7,250 bases of DNA from an uncultured Paracoccaceae bacterium (GCA_937900975.1 CALCPC010000893.1:1-7250); one strand, 5' to 3'; shown: positions 1 to 5,977, counted from the first letter of the stretch. Notes: generated by a model not told the origin, from the sequence alone. Made by a program: numbers and translations.

Positions 1-1
1 C

Positions 2-679
2 GACCAAGACCGTGTTTTGCCCGGTTTGATGGCGGTCGGAGAGGCCGGTTGCGCCAGTGTCCACGGCGCCAACCGGCTTGGCTCTAACTCCCTGATCGAT
101 CTGGTGGTTTTCGGCAGGGCCGCTGCTATCCGCGCGGGCCAGGTTGTCGACCCGGATGCGCCCAATGCAGACCTGAACAGCCGTTCGGTCGACCAGGCGA
201 TGACCCGGTTCGATGTGCTCCGCCACGCCGCGGGCGACACGCCAACCGCGGATCTTCGCCTTGAGATGCAGAAGACGATGCAAAAAGACGCGGCTGTTTT
301 CCGCACCGATCAGACGCTGGCCGAGGGCGCCAAGAAAATGAAGGTCGTCGCCGATGGGATGGCGGACATCTCCGTCGCCGACCGGTCTTTGATCTGGAAC
401 ACCGACCTTATGGAGACGTTGGAGCTGAACAACCTGATGCCCAACGCGCTGACCACCGTCGTCTCGGCCGAGGCGCGCAAGGAAAGCCGCGGCGCGCACG
501 CGCAGGAGGATCACCCGGATCGCGACGACGCGAATTGGCGGGTGCACAGCCTGGCCCGGGTCGACGACGACAACACCGTCACGCTGTCCTATCGCGACGT
601 CCACCTCGACCCGTTGACCAGCCATAACGAGGGCGGGATCGATCTTAACCGGATCGCGCCAAAGGCCCGGGTGTACTGA
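2..679 (+). CDS. sdhA: Succinate dehydrogenase flavoprotein subunit, C-terminal part (5' end outside window)
   Basis: SdhA is the FAD-carrying catalytic subunit of complex II. It oxidises succinate to fumarate on the cytoplasmic face and passes electrons to SdhB. The frame is open from base 2 and ends at TGA 677-679, giving 226 residues; the family is usually about 590-600 aa, so roughly the last 38% is present. Visible residues 13-33 carry the near-invariant flavoprotein segment GEAGCASVHGANRLGSNSL. Its Arg (visible residue 25) should correspond to the substrate-binding Arg399 of E. coli SdhA, and its S-N-S-L lies at the FAD site. Further on are the C-terminal helical-domain hallmarks ARKESRGAHA and PDRDDANW, and the typical PKARVY-type ending. 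The stop is followed after 2 nt by the next ATG (682), so downstream translation is probably coupled. Nothing appears broken; truncation is by the window edge only. Confidence 0.97.
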   Translation, partial: DQDRVLPGLMAVGEAGCASVHGANRLGSNSLIDLVVFGRAAAIRAGQVVDPDAPNADLNSRSVDQAMTRFDVLRHAAGDTPTADLRLEMQKTMQKDAAVFRTDQTLAEGAKKMKVVADGMADISVADRSLIWNTDLMETLELNNLMPNALTTVVSAEARKESRGAHAQEDHPDRDDANWRVHSLARVDDDNTVTLSYRDVHLDPLTSHNEGGIDLNRIAPKARVY

Positions 680-681
680 CC

Positions 682-1023
682 ATGTCGTCCATTGGACATA
701 ACAGCAAAGGGGACGCAAAGGGTATGTATGCAAGCGCCTTTGACATGGACACCAACCGGAAGCAGGAGCTTTATCCCGGCCAGAGCTGGAACAACGGTTA
801 CACCGAGATCGGACGGATCCTGTCCGATCATGGCTTTGAACGGCAGCACGGCCGCGTCTATTTTGGGGAGGCTGATGTGACTGCCGTTACATGTGTTCTG
901 GCTATCCAGGACGTGTCGCGAACACTTCAATGGTTTGCACCGTCGGTGAACGATGTTCGAATGCTGCGTATCGAAGAGTTCAACGATCTTGGTCCTGCCT
1001 TGGAAACGGCTTCAACAGCCTAA
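682..1023 (+). CDS. VapD-like (Cas2-fold) small protein inside the sdh operon
   Basis: The 113-aa product resembles VapD, a small ferredoxin-like (Cas2-related) family. The Helicobacter pylori member is reported as an endoribonuclease, and the Haemophilus member is a toxin of a toxin-antitoxin pair. Counting from the internal Met at 724 (99 aa, the usual VapD length), family features in order are MYASAFDMD at the first strand with Asp7, WNNGYTEI, a GFERQHGRVYFG strand, and WFAPSVNDVRMLRIEEFNDL at the C-terminal strand with Asp77. The G-S usual in the Q-G-S-x-Y loop reads G-R here. Two starts are possible. ATG 682 lies 2 nt after the sdhA stop and adds a 14-residue leader beginning MSSIGHNSKG. 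ATG 724 is preceded by AAAGGGG (706-712), a plausible ribosome site at 11 nt. No antitoxin-like partner is adjacent; flanking genes are sdhA and a lipoprotein. RNase activity is inferred from the family, not shown. Confidence 0.8.
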   Translation: MSSIGHNSKGDAKGMYASAFDMDTNRKQELYPGQSWNNGYTEIGRILSDHGFERQHGRVYFGEADVTAVTCVLAIQDVSRTLQWFAPSVNDVRMLRIEEFNDLGPALETASTA

Positions 1024-1100
1024 AGAAATGCCGGGCAATTGCTTCTCTGTCGGATTTCGTGCCTTCTTGGGCGATAGACTGTCGGACGAAAGGGATATTT

Positions 1101-1358
1101 ATGACGCTCAGAACCCTTGCCGCGCTCTCGGCCCTTGGGCTGGCTGCGGCTTGCACCGAAACCGCACCCCAACCCGCCGAACCGGCCCCCGTTGCCGGTA
1201 CGCCGCCCTTGCCGGACGCTGCGGGTCTGACACCCATGCCGCCGGGCCTGTCCTCGGATGAACGTGTGATCTGGAACAGCCTGACGGAGGCTGCCCGGGC
1301 CGAGGCCGCGGCCTTTATCGCCAATGGCGGCACGCTGACGCAGTTCGTGTCGGTCTGA
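1101..1358 (+). CDS. Small lipoprotein with a C-terminal IWN/GGTL domain (copy 1)
   Basis: An 85-aa protein of unrecognised function. The start is ATG 1101, preceded by GAAAGGGA at a 7-nt spacing. Upstream codons in this frame run through the overlapping vapD-like gene and are not protein-like. Residues 1-17 form a signal peptide (Arg4, then a hydrophobic Leu/Ala core) ending in a lipobox-like AAAC with Cys18, so export and lipidation are predicted. Residues 19-49 are a Pro/Ala-rich linker. Residues 50-85 form a compact segment with IWN, EA, FI and GGTL landmarks; 16 of its 36 positions match residues 98-133 of the next gene. The TGA stop overlaps the next ATG (1356-1360, TGATG), indicating translational coupling. 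It sits between sdhA and sdhB. A role at the membrane near complex II is only a positional inference. Confidence 0.8.
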   Translation: MTLRTLAALSALGLAAACTETAPQPAEPAPVAGTPPLPDAAGLTPMPPGLSSDERVIWNSLTEAARAEAAAFIANGGTLTQFVSV

Positions 1359-1759
1359 TGCGCTGCGGCCCCGCTCTTGCCACATTGGCCGTGCTCCTGC
1401 TCGCCGCATGCGGGGGGGAGCAGTTGCAATTCGTCTCCGAGAAAGAGCGACAGTGCTATTTTGAGGCTGAGGCGGCGCTGACCGACCCGAACACCACGTT
1501 GCAACGCGGCCGCAGCGGGGTGTTCGTCGAGGTCACGCGGATCAACGGGTTTATCCGCGACACCGACAGTTCCGAGGTTTTTCGGACCTGCATGGCATCC
1601 TCCGACACGGCCCTTGGCCCCGTGGTGGTGGAGGCCGCGCCGATAAGCTTCACCCCGCAAGAGCAAACCATCTGGAACGGGTTGAGCGACGCGCAAAAAC
1701 GCGAAGCGCTTGTCTTTATCCAACAAGGCGGAACGCTGCGGCAGTTCATCGCCTCCTAA
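1358..1759 (+). CDS. Lipoprotein with a C-terminal IWN/GGTL domain (copy 2)
   Basis: A 133-aa protein of unrecognised function. ATG 1358 overlaps the stop of the preceding lipoprotein gene. Residues 1-17 are a clear lipoprotein signal with lipobox LAAC (Cys18), followed by GGEQ. Residues about 20-95 form a soluble region with a strand-like VFVEVTRINGF segment and Cys33 and Cys78, which could pair in the periplasm. Residues 98-133 repeat the terminal domain of the upstream neighbour: a Glu, IWN-x-L, EA, FI, GGTL, QF, ungapped, with 16/36 identities. The two genes therefore look like partial paralogues: same signal and tail, different middle. The stop is 27 nt before sdhB, whose start is preceded by a purine-rich GAGAGAGA tract. 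Co-expression with sdhAB is likely. A complex II accessory or envelope role is possible but unproven. Confidence 0.85.
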   Translation: MRCGPALATLAVLLLAACGGEQLQFVSEKERQCYFEAEAALTDPNTTLQRGRSGVFVEVTRINGFIRDTDSSEVFRTCMASSDTALGPVVVEAAPISFTPQEQTIWNGLSDAQKREALVFIQQGGTLRQFIAS

Positions 1760-1786
1760 GCGCGGCGCGACAGAGAGAGAGACGCA

Positions 1787-2566
1787 ATGGTTGAACTGAC
1801 ACTCCCCAAGAACTCGCGCATCGTGGTCGGGCGCACCTGGCCAAAGCCGGATGGCGCGACCAACATCAAGACGTTCAAGATTTACCGCTACGATCCCGAT
1901 GGCGGCGAGAATCCGCGGCTCGACACGTATTTTGTCGACCTCGACACATGCGGGCCGATGGTTCTGGACGCGTTGATCAAGATCAAGAACGAGATCGACC
2001 CAACGCTGACGTTCCGACGCTCCTGCCGTGAGGGGATCTGCGGCTCCTGCGCGATGAACATCGATGGCACCAACACGCTGGCCTGTCTGCGCGGCATTGA
2101 TGAGGTCAAAGGCGACGTGCGGATCTATCCCCTGCCGCACATGCCGGTGATCAAGGACCTGATCCCCGACCTCACCCATTTCTACGCCCAACACGCCAGC
2201 ATCATGCCGTGGCTGGAGACCAAGACGAACCGCCCGGCGAAGGAGTGGAAGCAGTCGATCGAGGATCGCAAGAAGCTCGACGGGCTTTATGAGTGCGTGA
2301 TGTGCGCCTCCTGCTCGACCGCTTGTCCGTCCTACTGGTGGAACGGCGATCGGTATCTTGGCCCCGCCGCGCTTCTGCACGCGCATCGCTGGATCATCGA
2401 CAGCCGCGACGAGGCGACGGGAGAGCGGTTGGATGATCTGGAAGACCCGTTCAAGCTTTACCGCTGCCACACGATCATGAATTGCACCAAAACCTGTCCC
2501 AAAGGGTTGAACCCGGCGAAATCCATCGCCGAAATCAAAAAGATGCTGGTCGAACGGCGGGTCTGA
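1787..2566 (+). CDS. sdhB: Succinate dehydrogenase iron-sulfur subunit
   Basis: SdhB (259 aa, normal family length) relays electrons from the FAD of SdhA to ubiquinone in the membrane anchor through three Fe-S clusters. The N-terminal ferredoxin domain has [2Fe-2S] ligands Cys80, Cys85, Cys88 and Cys100 (CREGICGSC and a later Cys). The C-terminal domain has Cys170/173/176 plus Cys237 for [4Fe-4S], and Cys180/227/233 for [3Fe-4S]. The spacing matches E. coli SdhB exactly. PSYWW (181-185) contains the equivalent of the quinone-site Trp164 of E. coli. All cluster ligands are present, so it should be functional. It is the last gene of the operon: an intrinsic terminator encloses its TGA stop. It is separated from sdhA by about 1.1 kb holding three other genes, where many bacteria have sdhA and sdhB adjacent. 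Confidence 0.98.
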   Translation: MVELTLPKNSRIVVGRTWPKPDGATNIKTFKIYRYDPDGGENPRLDTYFVDLDTCGPMVLDALIKIKNEIDPTLTFRRSCREGICGSCAMNIDGTNTLACLRGIDEVKGDVRIYPLPHMPVIKDLIPDLTHFYAQHASIMPWLETKTNRPAKEWKQSIEDRKKLDGLYECVMCASCSTACPSYWWNGDRYLGPAALLHAHRWIIDSRDEATGERLDDLEDPFKLYRCHTIMNCTKTCPKGLNPAKSIAEIKKMLVERRV

Positions 2567-2581
2567 CGCGCCGCCGTTTTT
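2553..2581 (+). terminator. Intrinsic terminator of the sdh operon, overlapping the sdhB stop
   Basis: A perfect 8-bp stem AACGGCGG (2553-2560) / CCGCCGTT (2571-2578) encloses a 10-nt loop, and TTTTT runs from 2577 to 2581. The left arm encodes the penultimate codons of SdhB, and the TGA stop (2564-2566) lies in the loop. Transcription should end directly after sdhB. Ribosomes finishing sdhB would cover the left arm, so termination may depend on ribosome release; that part is inference. Confidence 0.75.
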
Positions 2582-3514
2582 GTTCAGGGCTTGGGCCGCG
2601 TTGTGCGGGTCTGTGCCCGCGCGTTGGTATAGAGGACCGGCCCGTCCAGCCAGTGAAACGCCGGTCTTACGACCACGCTCTCGGCCACGCTCTCGTATAA
2701 GCCGCACCACCAGCGCGGAGAGATCCGCCGAGGTTCGCCCCGCCGCCCAACGGCCCAGCCGCGGCGGCAGAAGGGTGCGGCCTTGCGAAGCGCGATGCTG
2801 GCCGCTGCGGTCACGGGCCGCGGTCATCCGAAGCGAACATTCTTGCGCCCCGCCCGGCCGCGGCGACGCCATCCACCTGGACGCACGGCGCAGTGACGGT
2901 CCGGCCGTCACAGATCATGGGGTGACGCGCGGCGACAACACCCAGGCCCTGGGCGATATCTCAGCCTTGCGCCGCGTCGCCGCTGGGTAGGGGGTTTCGA
3001 CCGCGCGATATCGGACAGAACTCGCCTTTGAAACCGGACTCAAAAACATCGCCGCCGCACCCGATGGCCCGAACCGCAGCCCCGTTTTGGCGGTGGGGCG
3101 CGCGCCCGTCGCCCCGAGCCCAATGCTCTCACCCGCGCGAGGCTAGTTGTGGCAGAACTTCGGGCACGGATCCGTAGGTGCACGTACCCAGGGAATGCGC
3201 TTAGCCCCGACACCAGTGTTTTCACCCGCGCGGGGCCCGTGGCGGCGGAGCTTTCGGCCCGGACCCGTGGGCGCGCGGAACCGGGGCATGCGCCCCTAGC
3301 CCCGGCGACAGGGTGCCGGGGCCGATGCGGTGGCGGCGCTTAGGGCGCCTGGCCCGCCCATCGCGCGTTGAGGGCGCTTATTGCGCATCTTGCGTAAGGC
3401 TTCGCCGGCCTGGAATGCGTTTGGCAATTTTCGGGGGATTGCCCCGACCGGCACCCTTTCGGAGCGCGGGCCACTGATCAAAGGGGCGCCGCGCCGGCGG
3501 GAACCGACCGGGCG
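2582..3514. other. Gene-poor stretch between convergent transcription units
   Basis: About 930 bases lie between the sdhB terminator and the 3' end of the Crp-family gene. No CDS here is convincing. The minus strand has three tiny ORFs chained by 4-nt overlaps: 3049-2915 (44 aa), 2918-2811 (35 aa) and 2814-2584 (76 aa, GTG start). They are protein-like in places but have no clear ribosome sites and no recognised family, so they may be a decayed gene or chance. Hairpins include GTGACGG/CCGTCAC with a 5-nt loop (2893-2911), GCCCCGGC/GCCGGGGC with an 8-nt loop (3299-3322) and GGCAAT/ATTGCC (3423-3443). A 93-nt tandem repeat occupies 3129-3315. From 3345 to 3514 only GC-rich sequence is seen. No tRNA, tmRNA or RNase P hallmark was found. 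Confidence 0.6.
3129..3315. repeat. Diverged 93-nt tandem repeat, two copies plus an upstream remnant
   Basis: Copy A (3129-3221) and copy B (3222-3315) both begin TCACCCGCGCG and proceed colinearly to a shared TAGCCCCG-type block (3202-3209 and 3297-3304). By hand alignment about three quarters of positions agree, with two small insertions near the end of B. Most differences are A or T in copy A against G or C in copy B. A third, weaker remnant lies exactly 93 nt upstream of copy A's end block: GCCCCGAGCCCAATG at 3111-3125 against GCCCCGACACCAGTG at 3204-3218. The period is divisible by three and one plus-strand frame stays open, but no start or ribosome site supports a protein. Confidence 0.65.
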
Positions 3515-4195
3515 CTATTCGTCGCCTTCCTCCAGGGCGACGCTTTCCAACCCGTCCGGGTCGGACAGAACCGTGACGCGGCCGTCTTTGGTGATGATCT
3601 CTTCGGCCTCGAAAGCCTTTAGAACCCGGTTGACCCGTGGCCGGGCGGCGCCGCACATCAGCGCAAGCTCACGCTGCGTCAGTTTCACCCGACCCGGCGG
3701 CCCGCCCTCTGCATTGGCAAGCAGCACATGCGCGACACGCGCCCGCAGCGGGCGCAGGGCCAGAAACTCCGACCGGGCGTTGGAGCTTCGGATCACACCG
3801 CACAGCACCGCAAGGATTGAGCGCGCGATCTCGGGCTCTTCCAAAAGGCTGAGGAAATCGGATCTGCGCAAAACCAACAGCGCGCCGGGATCGCGCACCG
3901 TGCAGGTGGCCGAGCGCGGCTCTGCGTCCAAGAGCGCAAGCTCTCCGATGCTTTCGCCTTCGCGCGCGATGTGAAAAATGATCTCGCGCCCCGCCTCGGA
4001 CAAAAGCGAGACGATCACGCTGCCCTCGATCACAATGTAAAGACTGTCGCTGTCGTCGCCTTGGCTGAACAACAGCTCCCCCTTCGCGGTGCGGCGGATC
4101 TGACAGCGGCGGGCGACGGCCTTGGCTTGTTCGTCGGAGACGCCCGAGAACAGCATCGACGATTTCAAAACCTCGATCGGGGCGGTTGTAGGCAT
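3515..4195 (-). CDS. Crp/Fnr-family transcriptional regulator
   Basis: A 226-aa DNA-binding regulator with the standard two-domain layout. The cyclic-nucleotide-binding-type domain is at about residues 14-130; its phosphate-binding-cassette-like segment GELALLDAEPRSAT (84-97) has Gly84-Glu85 and Arg94-Ser95 at the positions used by E. coli CRP for cAMP. A long dimer helix follows (about 120-145), then a winged helix-turn-helix (about 150-212) with LTQRELALMCGAARPRVNRVL. The N-terminus has no cysteine cluster (Cys are at 31, 98, 132 and 181), so it is not an Fe-S FNR/FnrL sensor. A cyclic nucleotide or another ligand is possible. ATG 4195 is preceded by GGGAAG at a suitable distance. It is the last minus-strand gene, 172 nt after pyrE, and convergent with sdhB. 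Its own upstream region contains a perfect inverted repeat, suggesting an independent, perhaps autoregulated promoter. Target genes are unknown. Confidence 0.9.
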   Translation of the reverse strand: MPTTAPIEVLKSSMLFSGVSDEQAKAVARRCQIRRTAKGELLFSQGDDSDSLYIVIEGSVIVSLLSEAGREIIFHIAREGESIGELALLDAEPRSATCTVRDPGALLVLRRSDFLSLLEEPEIARSILAVLCGVIRSSNARSEFLALRPLRARVAHVLLANAEGGPPGRVKLTQRELALMCGAARPRVNRVLKAFEAEEIITKDGRVTVLSDPDGLESVALEEGDE

Positions 4196-4214
4196 GGAAA
4201 ACTTCCCGATGGTA

Positions 4215-4239
4215 CGCGACCGATCCCATCACGGTCGCG
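4215..4239 (-). promoter_or_regulatory. Perfect inverted repeat upstream of the Crp-family gene (possible operator)
   Basis: CGCGACCG (4215-4222) and CGGTCGCG (4232-4239) are perfect 8-bp inverted arms around a 9-nt spacer. They lie 20-44 nt upstream of the start codon. The site overlaps the predicted transcription start if the TTGACG element at 4265-4270 is the -35 box. It could be an operator for autoregulation or a leader hairpin. It does not match the CRP (TGTGA-N6-TCACA) or FNR consensus. Confidence 0.45.
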
Positions 4240-4240
4240 A

Positions 4241-4270
4241 AACCTTTGCGGCGCCGGGGGCGGGCGTCAA
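4241..4270 (-). promoter_or_regulatory. Candidate promoter of the Crp-family gene
   Basis: Read on the minus strand, TTGACG (4270-4265) matches a -35 box. An 18-nt spacer leads to AAGGTT (4246-4241), a poor -10 element. The GC-rich spacer and weak -10 make this tentative; a promoter requiring an activator would fit equally well. Confidence 0.25.
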
Positions 4271-4308
4271 GGGGTTTGCTGCAGGCAGGCCGGCCCGAAG
4301 CGCTTGCG

Positions 4309-4335
4309 GTGACGACACCCCGTTGCTTTCGTCAC
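4309..4335 (-). other. Hairpin downstream of pyrE without a U-tract
   Basis: GTGACGA (4309-4315) and TCGTCAC (4329-4335) form a 7-bp stem with a 13-nt loop, 33 nt beyond the pyrE stop. No T-run follows on the minus strand, so it is not a standard intrinsic terminator. It might stabilise the pyrE 3' end or be chance. Confidence 0.3.
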
Positions 4336-4367
4336 AGAATGCCTTGGTTTTTCCCGGTCACCGTCCG

Positions 4368-5060
4368 CTAGGCCTGCGCGTAGCTGCCGCCGTGACGCTC
4401 AGACCACTCCAGCGGCGCGTGCAAAAACGCCTCCACCTCCGACAGGGTCGCGGCCGGCGCGTGGCCGCCGTCCTGGGCGGCCTTCAGCACATCCCACCAC
4501 GTGGCCAGGTAGTGCAGGCGCAGATCCTCGGCGGCAAGCTTGGCAAGCCCATCGTCGAAGATGTCATAGTAAAAGATGACCACGCTTTCCCGGCAAACGG
4601 CGCCAGCCCCGCGCAGCGCCTCGGCAAACACCAGTTTTGAGCCGCCGTCGGTCGCGAGATCCTCAACCAAAAGCACCCGCTGGCCCTCGTTAAGCGCGCC
4701 CTCGATCTGGGCATCGCGGCCATAGCCTTTGGGTTTCTTGCGCACGTAAAGCATCGGCAGGCTGAGCCGTTCGGCGATGAAGGCCGCGAAGGGGATCCCT
4801 GCCGTCTCGCCGCCCGCGACGGCATCGAATGCCTCGAACCCCGCCCGGCGCAGGACCCGTGCCGTGGCAAAATCCATCAGGCAAGAACGCACGCGGGGAA
4901 AGGAGATCAGCTTTCGGCAGTCGATATAAACGGGGCTGGCGAGGCCGGAGGCAAAGGTGAAGGGATCCTCGGGGCGGAAAAGCACCGCCTCGACCTCCAA
5001 CAGCATCGCGGCTGTCATCGCTGCCATTTCGTCGTCGGGCGGAAAGCTGGTTGGCAGCAT
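4368..5060 (-). CDS. pyrE: Orotate phosphoribosyltransferase
   Basis: PyrE joins orotate and PRPP to give orotidine 5'-monophosphate in the cytoplasmic de novo pyrimidine pathway; it acts as a dimer. The product is 230 aa, close to alphaproteobacterial PyrE. Hallmarks are [20 protein letters not shown] near residues 34-53, [10 protein letters not shown] (83-92), the catalytic-loop segment VRKKPKGYG (106-114) with its lysines, and the PRPP-binding motif [13 protein letters not shown] (130-142). I chose ATG 5060 because AAAGGGA lies just upstream and the protein then begins as family members do. The frame is open to an ATG at 5093, but those 11 residues are unlike the family. The roughly 210 nt upstream include a 23-bp tandem repeat and an AT-rich patch (5112-5125) that may hold a promoter. 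The neighbouring gene is not pyrimidine-related. Regulation cannot be read from the sequence. Confidence 0.96.
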   Translation of the reverse strand: MLPTSFPPDDEMAAMTAAMLLEVEAVLFRPEDPFTFASGLASPVYIDCRKLISFPRVRSCLMDFATARVLRRAGFEAFDAVAGGETAGIPFAAFIAERLSLPMLYVRKKPKGYGRDAQIEGALNEGQRVLLVEDLATDGGSKLVFAEALRGAGAVCRESVVIFYYDIFDDGLAKLAAEDLRLHYLATWWDVLKAAQDGGHAPAATLSEVEAFLHAPLEWSERHGGSYAQA

Positions 5061-5186
5061 GGGATCCCTTTCGGACAGTCTCTGCCGCCTCATAGACCCT
5101 TTTGAGCGGGGTTTGTATCTTTATTCGGCCTCTCTGGCATCGCACAGGGCAAGTGTGGCGTCGTCCCACGCCCCAGGGGCCTAGCC

Positions 5187-5300
5187 GCGGCGGGGCGGGG
5201 TTGGTTGCCGCAGCGCGGGGGGGTGGTTGCCGCAGCGGGGCGGGGTCGGTTAGCGCGGCGGGGCGGGGTCGGTTAGCGCGGCGGGGCGGGTTCGAACAGC
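5187..5300. repeat. GC-rich 23-bp tandem repeat, about five units
   Basis: Units run 5187-5209, 5210-5231 (one base short and diverged), 5232-5254, 5255-5277 and 5278-5300 (5' part conserved only). The plus-strand unit approximates GCGGCGGGGCGGGG followed by TCGGTTAGC; units 3 and 4 differ by a single base. The array covers the last codons and stop of the aldolase-like gene (TAA at 5275-5273) and runs into the region upstream of pyrE. Because 23 is not a multiple of three, changes in copy number would shift the gene's reading frame and alter its C-terminus. Confidence 0.8.
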
Positions 5301-5911
5301 GCGCGCTCCGCCCCGCGCAACGGTTTGGCGCCATGCCCATCGGTCAGGCGCGTCAGCCTTGCCGTCGCTTCAACCTCCAAAACCGTGGCAAGGACGCTTG
5401 CGATATCCGGCCCGCGCGCAAAAAGGCCAAGGCGCGGCAAAAGAAGCGCGCGGACGGTTGGCGCCAAGGCCGCGATGCCCGCCTGAAGACCGGGTGCGCC
5501 GGGCCGGTGATAGGGCAGCGCGCGGACCGCGCCATGGGCGCGCGCGCCCGCTGGCGTCAGCGGCGGCAGCGCGTCTTGCGGATCCAGCGGGCCTATCAGC
5601 GACAGCGCCAAGGCGTGCGGCGTCGCAACAAGCGCCGATGCCGTCCAAGGGCCGCAAAGGCCCGCGCGGTGCAGGTCCAGGTCGCTGCTGGGCAGGTCGC
5701 CCCGCTCGTGCCCGCAGGCAACGCCAATCCGGGCAATGGCGTCGGGGCCAGCCGCGGCCAGCGGCGCCGCCTCCGGTGTGATCAAAACCGCCCCATCGCC
5801 CAGGCGCGCGGCCAGCGATCCGCCCTGGCCGAGGACTGCGCCAAGCCGTCCCAGCGTTGCCGCCGCCGCCGCCATCGCATCCCTTACACGACGCTCTTCT
5901 GGTGGGATCAC
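5273..5911 (-). CDS. Class II aldolase/adducin-fold protein, metal site degenerate
   Basis: The product (212 aa from GTG 5911) matches the fold signature of class II aldolases such as L-fuculose-phosphate aldolase (about 215 aa), which cleave sugar phosphates using a His-bound zinc. In order: GGSLAARLGDGAVLITP (about 30-46), PSSDLDLHRA (74-83), VATPHALALSL (95-105) and LLLPRLGLFARG (156-167). Active members have Glu in the P-S-S-E segment, His-x-His in the V-H-T-H segment and a third His in N-H-G. Here these read Asp77, Ala96 with Pro98, and Leu161. All metal histidines are therefore gone and zinc catalysis is unlikely; a binding or structural role is possible. GTG 5911 has AAGAGG 5 nt upstream. 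A TTG at 5968 in the same frame is the alternative start. The gene follows the stress-protein gene by 66 nt and may be co-transcribed. Its 3' end lies in a 23-bp tandem repeat. Confidence 0.75.
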   Translation of the reverse strand: MIPPEERRVRDAMAAAAATLGRLGAVLGQGGSLAARLGDGAVLITPEAAPLAAAGPDAIARIGVACGHERGDLPSSDLDLHRAGLCGPWTASALVATPHALALSLIGPLDPQDALPPLTPAGARAHGAVRALPYHRPGAPGLQAGIAALAPTVRALLLPRLGLFARGPDIASVLATVLEVEATARLTRLTDGHGAKPLRGAERALFEPAPPR

Positions 5912-5977
5912 GCGCACCTCTTGGCGTTGCCGATCCCTTTTGTGACACAGGCCGCCCACAGCCGGCAAGGGCCGGGG

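Noticed and set aside
1047..1086. Direct repeat CTGTCGGA, 32 nt apart, upstream of the first lipoprotein gene
   Set aside because: It is too short and isolated to support an operator or attachment site.
1973..1986. Perfect FNR-type box TTGAT-CAAG-ATCAA
   Set aside because: It lies inside sdhB, arising from Leu-Ile-Lys-Ile-Lys codons (TTG ATC AAG ATC AAG), with no gene start nearby.
980..2911. A 643-codon open frame on the minus strand across the sdh operon
   Set aside because: It is antisense to SdhB and two lipoproteins with clear family signatures. Its translation is Arg/Pro/Gly-rich and low in complexity, as expected for a shadow frame in GC-rich DNA.
2919..2990. A tmRNA-like tag reading (GDNTQ...VAAG, then a stop) on the plus strand
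   Set aside because: The expected conserved A-N-D-N tag start and the tRNA-like acceptor sequences of tmRNA are absent on either side.
3149..3343. A 64-codon plus-strand ORF carrying the 93-nt repeat in frame
   Set aside because: GTG start with no ribosome site. The apparent protein repeat simply follows from the DNA repeat having a period divisible by three.
3481..3514. Possible intrinsic terminator after the Crp-family gene (GGCGCGGCGCC then CCTTTT on the minus strand)
   Set aside because: The best stem is four pairs with a three-base loop and the T-run is only four bases and offset by C residues.
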